From: QHCF01 sp003244275
GTDB taxonomy: Bacteria > Actinomycetota > Acidimicrobiia > Acidimicrobiales > QHCF01
Assembly (NCBI GenBank): GCA_036806345.1
Contig: DAIROT010000065.1
Span: forward strand, 1 to 11,041
Direction: 5' to 3'
DNA length: 11,041 bases
The notes beneath the pieces are model-generated. The model worked only from the letters and a program-made list of their open reading frames with translations, had not been told where the DNA came from and ran no database searches. The first letter of the stretch is position 1, and each line of letters opens with the position of its first letter. Shown one piece after another: positions 1 through 6,336 of the stretch. Both the position numbers and the translations under genes were made by a program.

Positions 1-56
1 CCTTTTGTGGGATGTCGCTACTCAGTCACCCGGGCCTGGTGAAAGATCTGGGCTAG

Positions 57-452
57 CTAGAACGCGTCTCCGGTGCGCCAAGGCATCTCCTGCAGCGTGA
101 GGGTGTTGCCGTCGGGGTCGCTGAACGATGCGTACTTGACGCCTCCCCCGACGTCCTGCACCGTGCCGACGTCGACGCCGCGTCCCAGAAGCTCGGCGCG
201 GGCCTGCTCGATGTCGGCGACCACCAAGTGCAGGGCCTTGACCGAGCCGGGCGTCACCTCGTCGTAGGCGGACAGGCCAGTGCCCATGCCGATCGAGCAC
301 GCCGAACCGGGAGGCGTCAGCTGCACCACCCGTACGCCTTCTGCCGGACGCACGTCGACGTCCTCGACGAAGCCGATCCCCTCGGTGTAGAAGGCTTTGG
401 CGCGGTCAACGTCGGTGACCGGGATCGGCACCAGCTCGAGCTTCATCTCCAT
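57..452 (-). CDS. VOC-superfamily (glyoxalase/bleomycin-resistance fold) protein
   Basis: A 131-residue protein with the size and layout of a single-chain vicinal oxygen chelate protein, i.e. two beta-alpha-beta-beta-beta modules. Module 1 opens with PIPVTDVDRAKAFYTE (residues 10-24). Module 2 starts at about residue 70 (ALHLVVADIEQARAEL) and closes with SFSDPDGNTLTLQE (109-122), the usual end of VOC domains. His75 and Glu122 sit where metal ligands are often found. VOC proteins include glyoxalases, dioxygenases, drug-binding proteins and many unassigned members, and nothing here fixes the substrate. The ATG at 452 is preceded by an AAGGAG ribosome site with 6-nt spacing (459-464). A second ATG two codons on is less well placed. 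The gene is divergent from the TetR gene at 718. Family call is firm; function is open. Confidence 0.88.
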   Translation of the reverse strand: MEMKLELVPIPVTDVDRAKAFYTEGIGFVEDVDVRPAEGVRVVQLTPPGSACSIGMGTGLSAYDEVTPGSVKALHLVVADIEQARAELLGRGVDVGTVQDVGGGVKYASFSDPDGNTLTLQEMPWRTGDAF

Positions 453-629
453 TACGGTCTCCTTCGTTCACACGGCTGCTTCCGTTACTGCAAGGCTCGA
501 CTGTCCGAGGGCTCCGAACTCATCGGTCCGCAGCACGATCCCCTTGCGATGATCGCCGACCGGCACTCGGAGCCACCTTTCGTCGCCGTGAGAGGTTCCC
601 CTTACGAACGGACTGTCCTCAAGATCGAT

Positions 630-658
630 CGGATACAGCGCCAGCGGCGCTGTATCCG
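630..658. repeat. Perfect 13-bp inverted repeat (hairpin), 3-nt loop
   Basis: CGGATACAGCGCC (630-642), loop AGC (643-645), then the exact reverse complement (646-658). It lies between the divergent VOC and TetR genes, about 60 bp upstream of the TetR start. No T-run follows on either strand, so it does not look like a standard intrinsic terminator. It could be an operator, an mRNA structure, or a remnant of an older gene end. Confidence 0.75.
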
Positions 659-705
659 GCGTCCCCGAGGCTGGACAGGCAACCCGCGGACTTACCTGAG
701 CATAG

Positions 706-729
706 TAATATTTACTCATGTCGGTAAAT
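706..729 (+). promoter_or_regulatory. Leaderless TetR promoter (-10 TAATAT) with overlapping palindromic operator
   Basis: TAATAT at 706-711 is a good -10 hexamer. A transcript starting about 7 nt downstream would begin at or next to the A of the ATG at 718, and no Shine-Dalgarno precedes that ATG. This is the layout of leaderless mRNAs, which are common in Actinobacteria. Overlapping it is the dyad ATTTAC-N8-GTAAAT (710-729), a typical size and symmetry for a TetR-family operator. Bound repressor would cover the -10 end, start site and initiation codon, which implies autoregulation. No convincing -35 is visible. The sites are seen; binding is inferred. Confidence 0.55.
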
Positions 730-1329
730 GTGGGTGATCGCTCGGCTCGATCGGTGACCGCGAACGCACGACGGTCGCAGATCGTGATGGCGACCATTGA
801 CGTGATCGCCAAGGCCGGTTTCGGGCGGGCGTCGTTCACCCGGATCGCCGAGCGTGCGGGCTTGTCGAGCACCCGGCTGATCTCATACCACTTCGCTAGC
901 AAGGACGAGCTGATCAAGGCGGTCGCCGAAGACGTGATCGCCTCAATCGGGGAGTACATGGCGCAGCGGGTGGGCGCCGAAACGAGGGCCGCCGGCATGC
1001 TGCGTGCCTACATCGAGGGCATGGTGGAGTTCACGGTGAACCACCGGACCCGAATGAAGGCCTTGTTGGAGATCTTTCTCGGTGGCGCCCTGCACTACGA
1101 GGCGGCTACGGAGCAGAACGTCATTGGGCACCTCGAGGCGATCCTGCGCCAAGGCCAAGCCGATGGGGAATTCCGCGAGTTCGACCCACGGGTGGTTGCC
1201 ACCGCCGTGCAGCGCGCCGTTGAGGGGTTGCCGTTCCTGTTGGAGTCGGTGCCGGATCTGGACTGCGCGGCCTACGGTCACGAGCTGGTGGCCCTGTTCG
1301 AGCTGGGCACGCGGCGGAGCCCAGCATGA
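718..1329 (+). CDS. TetR/AcrR-family transcriptional regulator
   Basis: A 203-residue protein, normal for TetR regulators. The N-terminal DNA-binding domain spans about residues 18-65. Its helix-turn-helix reads FTRIAERAGLSSTRLISYHF (40-59), followed by the family-typical ASKDELIKAV. The C-terminal half (about 75-200) is a divergent, helical ligand-binding and dimerisation domain, so the inducer cannot be predicted. The start at 718 is favoured by the -10 box immediately upstream (leaderless mRNA) and the operator-like dyad over the start codon. The stop overlaps the next gene in an ATGA, so the regulator and the membrane protein are probably translated together. Most likely it represses its own operon (VC0807-family protein and rhomboid protein). 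The divergent VOC gene starts about 265 bp away and may or may not be a target. Confidence 0.92.
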   Translation: MSVNVGDRSARSVTANARRSQIVMATIDVIAKAGFGRASFTRIAERAGLSSTRLISYHFASKDELIKAVAEDVIASIGEYMAQRVGAETRAAGMLRAYIEGMVEFTVNHRTRMKALLEIFLGGALHYEAATEQNVIGHLEAILRQGQADGEFREFDPRVVATAVQRAVEGLPFLLESVPDLDCAAYGHELVALFELGTRRSPA

Positions 1330-2045
1330 TCCGGGTGGCCCACCCGTCCGTCGAGCTCCGTGATTCCCGCTCGACCCAGCACCCCCATACCCCGAGCCGG
1401 GCGGTAGCACGGCTCGCGGTCGAGTTCGGTCTGCCGACGGCCCTGTACTACGGGCTGCGGGCCGAAAACGTCGGCATTTTCCGGGCGCTGCTGATCGCGG
1501 CCGTGGTCTCCGCAGTGATCGCTGCAATGCAGGTGATCCGCCACCGGCGTCTCGATGGCATGGCCACCTACGTGACATCCATCATGGTCGGCGGTGTCGG
1601 GGTCTCGCTGCTGGCCGGCAGCACCCAGTTCCTGCTGGCCCGCGGAGCGCTGCCGACCGGAATCACCGGGCTGTGGTTCATCGCTAGCCTCTGGGCCCGC
1701 CGGCCGTTGGCCTACCTGTTCTCCCAACCGCTGCTCGAGGGCCGGTTCCGATAACCCCGGGACTGGGACGAGCTATGGGACCGTTCGCCACGATTCCAGC
1801 ACATGTGGCGGGTTTCCAGCCTGCTGTGGGGCATCGGCACCTTGATCGACGCCGCACTGCGGGTAGTCATGGCCTGCACCCTGCCGCCCGATCTGGTCCC
1901 GGCACTGGGCACTGCCCTCTACGCCGGGACGTCCGTCGTGCTGATCGCGGTCACCACCGTCTACTACGCCGTGTCCGGAATCTACAACCGCACCTCGGCG
2001 CTGTATCCGCCGCTCGACATCGCCGAAGCCGCACACCCACAGTGA
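1326..2045 (+). pseudogene. VC0807-family integral membrane protein, interrupted by an in-frame TAA
   Basis: The frame opens at ATG 1326 (ATGA overlap with the TetR stop; CGGAG ribosome site 7 nt upstream) and runs 142 codons to TAA at 1752-1754. The same frame then continues without a further stop to TGA at 2043-2045. Together this is a 239-residue product, about the usual VC0807-family length. The first half holds hydrophobic segments near residues 31-46, 50-70, 80-98 and 110-124, and ends in RRPLAYLFSQPLLEGRFR. After the stop it resumes with WDELW...FQHMWRVSSLLWGIGTLIDAAL and two more hydrophobic stretches, which I recognise as the family's second half. No frameshift is needed, so one nonsense change (for example CAA to TAA) explains it. 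Alternatives are a sequencing error, readthrough, or two separate chains, the second starting at ATG 1803. The family's function is unknown; such genes often sit beside TetR regulators. Confidence 0.75.
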
Positions 2046-2830
2046 GCACAACCCGTCGGCTCACTACACCCGCCCGCCGTCGCGACGTACACCGCTCGAT
2101 CACCTGGCTGACCGGCGCCGTGAGCGCATGCACCCTGACCGTGAGCGTGGCCGCGCTGGCGAGCCCCGCGCTGATGCAGGTAATGACCCGAAACCTGGCC
2201 CAGCTGCGTGCGGGCCAATGGTGGCGCATCATCACACCCGTGCTCGTCCAGCCCGACGGCTGGGGACAGCTGGTGTTCAACCTGCTAGGCGTCAGCGTGG
2301 TCGGCGCCGCGCTCGAGCACCGCACGAGCAGGGCTGTCTGGACACTCACCTACCTGCTCGGCGGCGTGGGAGGCATCGTGGTCACCACCGCGTGGCACCC
2401 GGCCGACCTCGGCGGCGGCTCCTCCGACGCGGTCGCCGCCCTCATCGGCGCTCTCACCGTCCTGCTTGCCGCCGGCAATCACGACCACCATGATCACCAC
2501 GACCGACACGGTCGCCGACCCTTGGTTGGTTGGCCAGCCCAGCTTTACTGCGTCTTCTTCGCCGGCTACCTCGCAGCCCTGGACCTCGGCGGGGTGGGGT
2601 GGTCCATCCTCGCCGGCAACGCGACGATCGTCGCCTTCTTCATCTCCCGACGTGCACTGAGCCCCACCGGCCTGACCCGAGCGTGCCTGCTGCTCGTCGG
2701 CGCGGCCGGTGTGACCATGACCGCCCAGCAGGACGGACACGGCCTCGGAATCATCGCCGGCGCCGGCATCGCATCACTGGTTCTCCTCCGACGCCGCACC
2801 CTCACCGCCCGAAGCGTCAAGCAGAGCTGA
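2042..2830 (+). CDS. Rhomboid-family intramembrane serine protease-like protein
   Basis: 262 residues from GTG 2042, which overlaps the upstream stop in a GTGA. The frame is open further upstream, but that part is Arg-rich, overlaps the membrane gene and looks non-coding. Visible rhomboid signatures are GQWWRIITPVLVQ (58-70), then WGQLVFNLLGVSVVGAALEHR (74-94), the usual loop and second helix. GSSD (126-129) sits in the GxSx position, making Ser128 the candidate nucleophile. DGHGLGIIAGAGIASLVL (231-248) provides His233 as the partner, like the AHxxGxxxG helix. About six hydrophobic helices are visible. Between the serine helix and the next one is a His/Asp-rich loop (147-156, seven residues from NHDHH to RH), unusual for the family and possibly metal-binding. 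Activity is plausible because both dyad residues are present, but the GSSD context deviates from GASG. Substrate unknown. Confidence 0.8.
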   Translation: MSTTRRLTTPARRRDVHRSITWLTGAVSACTLTVSVAALASPALMQVMTRNLAQLRAGQWWRIITPVLVQPDGWGQLVFNLLGVSVVGAALEHRTSRAVWTLTYLLGGVGGIVVTTAWHPADLGGGSSDAVAALIGALTVLLAAGNHDHHDHHDRHGRRPLVGWPAQLYCVFFAGYLAALDLGGVGWSILAGNATIVAFFISRRALSPTGLTRACLLLVGAAGVTMTAQQDGHGLGIIAGAGIASLVLLRRRTLTARSVKQS

Positions 2831-3049
2831 CCCTTACAGGCCCGGTCGGCAGAATGTCCGCTTGCCAATGCCTCTACCGGGAACGGCCGGAGTGCCAAAT
2901 AGCGCCCGCTACAGACCTGCCACGTAACGACGCGAGTGACATTCGGGGTCAGCCCGGGCGTCGTCGCAGAAACGACCATTTTCGAGAATCTCCGCAACGC
3001 CTTGTATCGAAGCGTTTGCTGCTGCGCCTTTCATGGTCGGAGTTCTCGC
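2831..3049. other. Non-coding stretch, no recognised feature
   Basis: This lies between the convergent rhomboid gene and the decayed TetR gene. Frames on both strands are short and show no recognisable domain. A weak dyad TAGCG-CC-CGCTA near 2903 has no T-run. No tRNA-like fold, insertion-sequence end or terminator could be supported. Confidence 0.5.
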
Positions 3050-3500
3050 ACGACGCAGCGAGGACCGTGGTCACCATCTTTCGAACTGCGCCAGCCTCCG
3101 GCGGGCGCCTTTCCGGTCGACGAACTGCAGGTGCCCGGCCCCCGATCAGGGTGAGAGCGAGCATGTCGATATCGGCATCGGCCACGATGCGGCCCAGGTC
3201 GCGCTCGACGGTGAGGTAGGAGGTGATCATGGCGGCGGCGTCTGTCGCCAGCGGGACACCGGTCGGCCAGGTCTGGCGCAGCCGGGCGCGCAGCTCGTCG
3301 CGGAAGATGATGAGGGCGACGATCGCCAGGCGACCGACCCGAACAGGTCCGTCATCGCTCCGGTGAGGTTGTCGGCGAAGTGCCGGTGCAGGAACCCCTT
3401 GGCCCAGCCGGCCTCGGTGGTGACCGCCCGGCTAGTTAGCGCCTTCGGCCCCGTCGCGAAGCAGGACGCTCTCGGCGGCGTCGAACAGCTGGCCGCGCAC
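3050..3500 (-). pseudogene. Decayed TetR-family regulator gene (multiple frameshifts and an internal deletion)
   Basis: Joining frames on the minus strand rebuilds a TetR protein. A GTG at 3500 gives VRGQLFDAAESVLLRDGAEG and then hits TAG (3432-3434). Skipping one base near 3440 gives LTSRAVTTEAGWAKGFLHRH (the helix-turn-helix), but after FAD it jumps to NLTGAMTDLFGSV, so roughly 35-40 residues are missing. Near 3328 one C appears lost (GCCTGG for GCCCTGG). The next frame then reads LAIVALIIFRDELRARLRQT and on through MITSYLTVERDLGRIVADAD to LTLIG. Two further compensating shifts near 3140 and 3105 restore AGHLQFVDRKGA and PPEAGAVRKMVTTVLA. At least three independent lesions argue for a true pseudogene rather than one sequencing error. 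It is on the dnaB strand, downstream of dnaB, and is only distantly like the intact TetR at 718. Confidence 0.75.
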
Positions 3501-3575
3501 GTCGCCGCTGATTGTTCCGGCGGAATAATCAAACTCCCGAGCTCAGGTCTTGGTCGGTTGCCGGGAAAGGGGACC

Positions 3576-3598
3576 GGGAGGAGGAGGAGGAGAGGAGG
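3576..3598. repeat. Purine-only GGA/GAG repeat tract
   Basis: Twenty-three consecutive purines on the plus strand, mostly GAG/GGA triplets, starting 2 bp beyond the dnaB stop. As RNA from dnaB it is a C/U tract with no hairpin attached, so it is not a classic terminator. It is a slippage-prone simple repeat and may mark where conserved operon sequence gives way to decayed DNA. Confidence 0.6.
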
Positions 3599-3600
3599 CC

Positions 3601-6102
3601 TCAAACCCGGGCCATGTTGGCGAAGCGGGTGTAGTGGTCCAAAAAGGCCAGCTGGGTGACACCTGTGGGTCCGTTGCGATGCTTGGAGACGATTATCTCG
3701 GCGGTACCGCGGTCGGATGAATCGCTGTTGTAGATCTCATCTCGATAAATGAACATCACAACGTCGGCATCCTGTTCCAAAGAGCCCGACTCACGCAGGT
3801 CGGCCAGGACTGGTCGCTTGTCGGCTCGCATCTCCAGGTTGCGGGACAGCTGAGACAGGGCCACCACCGGCACGTCGAGCTCACGAGCCAGGATCTTGAG
3901 CCCACGACTGATCTCGGACACCTCGACCTGGCGATTCTCGGCCCTCATCCGACCCGACATGAGCTGGAGGTAGTCGACCACCACCAGTCCGAGGCCGCCC
4001 CGGGCCTTGAGGCGGCGAGACTTGGCCCGAATGTCCATCACCGTCAGGTTGGGGTTGTCGTCGATGAACATTGGGGCCTCGCCCAGCCGGCCAATGGCAT
4101 GGCCGATCTTGGGCCAGTCGGTCTCTCGAAGGCTGCCGTTGCGCATGCGGCTGGACTCGACCCGGGCCTCGGCGCACAACAGGCGCTGGGTGATCTCGAG
4201 GTGGCTCATCTCCAGGGAGAAGAACAACACCGGGACGTGGCGCTCCATAGCCGCATGCGCCGCCAGCCCCAAGGCGAATGCAGTGTTGTGGGTGGGGACC
4301 ATGGACTCGCCAGCGAGATAGAGGTGACTGGGTGAGTCCACCGTTATGCAGCGAACCGGGATGGACTGGACAGGGGTGATCGCTCTGATGGCCCTCCGGC
4401 GCGTCCTTCCAAACTTGCTACCTGCCGCACCCGTCTCTAAGCGCTTCGACTTGCGTGGGAGACGGAATACGGGGTCGAGCGGAGTCCACGACAGTCGCCA
4501 GTCGGTGTAACTGCGGCCGCCGGGAAGCTCGAAGGTCTTCTCGCGGATCCGCCCTGGCCGGTGCCCGAGCGAGCAGGCGAGCTCGCGCACCTGCACGAGA
4601 AGGTCTTGATTGGAAAGACAGATCTCTACGGCGTGGCCACAACCGGTGAGGTATCCGTCGGTGTCCATCAGACCCTGCAGGAGTGCCAAACGCTGCTTGA
4701 ACGACGCTCGGAGGTATGGGGCGGGCACCTGCTTCGTCGTCCCTCCGAGAAGCCCGACCTCGAGGAGCTCACGAGTCAACACCCGTTTATCACCTCGGTA
4801 GCCCTGCGATGCCCCAGATCCTGGGATCGGCACCGTGGCGTACTGCAGTTTGGATCGCGCCATGAGCGAGTAGCCGGCCACCTCGAACTCTCGGCGAAAG
4901 TGCCCGATGTCCTGGTCGCCGACCGTCATTTCTGATGTTCTGCTGGAGCCATCTCCCAGCCAGCATCCAAGGACGTAAGGGTCCACTGGAAGTGGTAGCT
5001 CGGGCAGCTCAAGAGGCTCGGCCAGCGAGAGGTACCAGTTGGACCGCGCGTTGAGGCCGACGCGGACCCCACGATCGAGCATCTGCTGAGTGGTCACCAA
5101 AGATGGCAGTCTCCACCTGTGGCTCTGGTCTCTGGCCAAGCGAGGATTGGTAGGGCCATTCCCAAGCCTCAGCCGATGGCGCGCCCGAGCCGACTTCCAG
5201 GCGGAGTAGTCGTATGCCAACCACTGGTGCTCAGCGTCAGCGACGATGTGGGAACCGTCATCGAACTCAACCCGGTAGCACGTGCGTCCCAGCTGGATGG
5301 GCGAGACGTATGTGACGGTGCAGGGGCAACCCCGGTCATCGAAAACTTGCTCGCCCAGGCGAACTGATCCCATCGTGGCCCACCCGCTCGGGGCGGGCAG
5401 CGGCGTGTCGAGGCTCAGCGCCTTCCCCATCGAGGGCCTGGCTCCGACAATGACCAGGTTGGAGGGTTGCAGGCCGGCCAGCTTCTCGTCCAGGTCGTGA
5501 TAGCCGGTCGGCACCCCAGTGATGGCATCGCCCCGGTCATACAGGGCCTCCAGGCGATCGAGAGCCTGGGCCAACAGGTCGCTGACCGGCGACATGGTGT
5601 CGACCACCCGGCGCTGGGCCACCTCGAAGATCATCGACTCGGCCGTGTCCAGCGCGGCGGTGACATCTTCGGGCACCTGGTAGCCGAGCTCGGCGATCTC
5701 CGAGGCAGCCCCGATCATGCGCCGGAGCAGGGCATGCTCTTCGACAATCGCCCCATAGCGGGCGGCGCTGGAGATGGCCGGGGTGCTGGCCTGCAAGGAG
5801 ATGAGGGTGGCCGGGCCGCCTATGGCCTCGAGCAGGCCGGCTCGACGCAGCTCGTCGGCCACCGTCACCGGATCGGCCGGCTCCCCCTGGGCATACAGGG
5901 ATGTGATGGCATCGAACACATGGCCGTGGGCCGGCTTGTAGAAATCTTCGGCCGTACAGGTCTCCACGGCGACGGCGATGGCGTCCCGAGACAGGATCAT
6001 GGCGCCGATGAGGGATTCCTCGGCCTCCAAATTGTGAGGTGGGACCCGACCGGCCCGCTCCGGTCGGCTACGGCGGCGGGCGTCCTCGATCGACTGAGCC
6101 AT
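3601..6102 (-). CDS. dnaB: Replicative DNA helicase DnaB, intein-containing precursor
   Basis: An 833-residue precursor that would splice to a 454-residue helicase, the normal DnaB size. DnaB is the hexameric 5'-3' helicase that unwinds DNA at the replication fork and binds primase. The N-terminal domain starts at PPHNLEAEESLIGAMIL (21-37). The RecA-type ATPase begins near 195 (TGVPTGYHDLDEKLAGLQPS). Walker A, GARPSMGK (220-227) followed by Thr607, is split by the intein. After it come FFSLEMS (627-633), Walker B LGLVVVDYLQLM (704-715), VVALSQLSR (746-754), the DNA-binding motif DLRESGSLEQDAD (768-780) and SKHRNGPTG (806-814) with the presumed arginine finger. ATG 6102 follows a G-rich ribosome site (GAGGGGAC). 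It is the last intact gene of the rpsF-ssb-rplI-dnaB set, but 234 bp with structured DNA separates it from rplI, so it may have its own promoter. Confidence 0.97.
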   Translation of the reverse strand: MAQSIEDARRRSRPERAGRVPPHNLEAEESLIGAMILSRDAIAVAVETCTAEDFYKPAHGHVFDAITSLYAQGEPADPVTVADELRRAGLLEAIGGPATLISLQASTPAISSAARYGAIVEEHALLRRMIGAASEIAELGYQVPEDVTAALDTAESMIFEVAQRRVVDTMSPVSDLLAQALDRLEALYDRGDAITGVPTGYHDLDEKLAGLQPSNLVIVGARPSMGKALSLDTPLPAPSGWATMGSVRLGEQVFDDRGCPCTVTYVSPIQLGRTCYRVEFDDGSHIVADAEHQWLAYDYSAWKSARARHRLRLGNGPTNPRLARDQSHRWRLPSLVTTQQMLDRGVRVGLNARSNWYLSLAEPLELPELPLPVDPYVLGCWLGDGSSRTSEMTVGDQDIGHFRREFEVAGYSLMARSKLQYATVPIPGSGASQGYRGDKRVLTRELLEVGLLGGTTKQVPAPYLRASFKQRLALLQGLMDTDGYLTGCGHAVEICLSNQDLLVQVRELACSLGHRPGRIREKTFELPGGRSYTDWRLSWTPLDPVFRLPRKSKRLETGAAGSKFGRTRRRAIRAITPVQSIPVRCITVDSPSHLYLAGESMVPTHNTAFALGLAAHAAMERHVPVLFFSLEMSHLEITQRLLCAEARVESSRMRNGSLRETDWPKIGHAIGRLGEAPMFIDDNPNLTVMDIRAKSRRLKARGGLGLVVVDYLQLMSGRMRAENRQVEVSEISRGLKILARELDVPVVALSQLSRNLEMRADKRPVLADLRESGSLEQDADVVMFIYRDEIYNSDSSDRGTAEIIVSKHRNGPTGVTQLAFLDHYTRFANMARV
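4285..5421 (-). mobile_element. Class 3-type intein with LAGLIDADG homing endonuclease, at the DnaB Walker A site
   Basis: 379 residues (precursor 228-606), inserted between GK and T of the P-loop. Removing it rebuilds GARPSMGKTAFALG exactly. It starts with Ala (ALSLDTPLPAPSGW), not Cys or Ser, so a standard class 1 first step is impossible. The class 3 Trp-Cys-Thr triad is present: Trp in block B (ADAEHQW, intein residue 67), Cys in block F (VRCITVD, residue 358) and Thr before the terminal His-Asn in block G (VPTHN, residue 377). The +1 residue is Thr. Established work on the mycobacteriophage Bethlehem DnaB intein showed the block F Cys acts as first nucleophile in this class. Both endonuclease motifs, LGCWLGDG (151-158) and LLQGLMDTDG (247-256), keep their acidic residues, so homing ability may be retained. 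Until spliced, the helicase cannot bind ATP properly. Confidence 0.9.
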
Positions 6103-6150
6103 GTCCCCTCACCTTTGCCGCTGGCGCCTGTGAGGAGCCAGAGGACGACC

Positions 6151-6181
6151 CTGTTGATCTCGTCTGAGAGCTGTTGATCTC
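6151..6181. repeat. Two 11-bp direct repeats, 20-bp period, upstream of dnaB
   Basis: CTGTTGATCTC occurs exactly at 6151-6161 and 6171-6181, about 50-80 bp upstream of the dnaB start. The 20-bp period (about two helical turns) would put both copies on the same DNA face, as expected for paired protein-binding sites. Regulator and function are unknown. Confidence 0.6.
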
Positions 6182-6215
6182 TCCGCCAACCTGGGGATTA
6201 CCGGTGGACGGGCAA

Positions 6216-6242
6216 CACTCGGGGGCCTCTGCCCCCCGAGTG
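6216..6242 (-). terminator. Strong hairpin between rplI and dnaB, no U-tract
   Basis: A perfect 10-bp stem (CACTCGGGGG with CCCCCGAGTG) and 7-nt loop, in the rplI-dnaB spacer. Its position and strength suit a terminator or attenuator after rplI, or an mRNA stabiliser. In the minus-strand transcript it is followed by UUGCCC rather than a U-run, so intrinsic termination would be imperfect. The structure is certain; the role is inferred. Confidence 0.45.
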
Positions 6243-6275
6243 CCCCCGGAAAGCACGGGCCAACGAACAGAAGTG

Positions 6276-6299
6276 ATACGAACATCCATTCGCATACTA
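6276..6299 (-). promoter_or_regulatory. Possible promoter and dyad upstream of dnaB
   Basis: On the minus strand TAGTAT (6294-6299) resembles a -10 box. Immediately downstream, and overlapping it by two bases, is an imperfect dyad (6276-6295), plus-strand ATACGAA-N6-TTCGCAT, matching at 6 of 7 positions. This arrangement could be an operator over a start site for dnaB transcription, but no good -35 is visible. Confidence 0.25.
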
Positions 6300-6336
6300 C
6301 CGGCAGCCTGTGACCAGACCCGATGCTCCTGGCCGA

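Noticed and set aside
228..737. 169-codon open frame on the plus strand overlapping the VOC gene
   Set aside because: The first part is antisense to VOC and the rest has no domain.
1775..2041. N-terminal extension of the rhomboid frame from ATG 1775
   Set aside because: The extra 89 residues are Arg/His-rich, overlap the VC0807-family coding frame and lack any domain. The GTG at 2042 overlapping the upstream stop is a better start.
2949..3230. 93-codon minus-strand frame as an intact gene
   Set aside because: It starts in the middle of a TetR ligand-binding domain and its tail is frameshifted sequence; it belongs to the same pseudogene.
3576..3598. Terminator for dnaB
   Set aside because: A simple purine repeat without a stem; no hairpin plus U-run is visible.
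3227..3604. 125-codon minus-strand frame as an intact gene
   Set aside because: Only its middle is TetR-like; both ends are out of frame with the family, so it is part of the pseudogene.
5467..6177. 236-codon open frame on the plus strand
   Set aside because: Antisense to the conserved DnaB N-terminal domain, with no recognisable motif.
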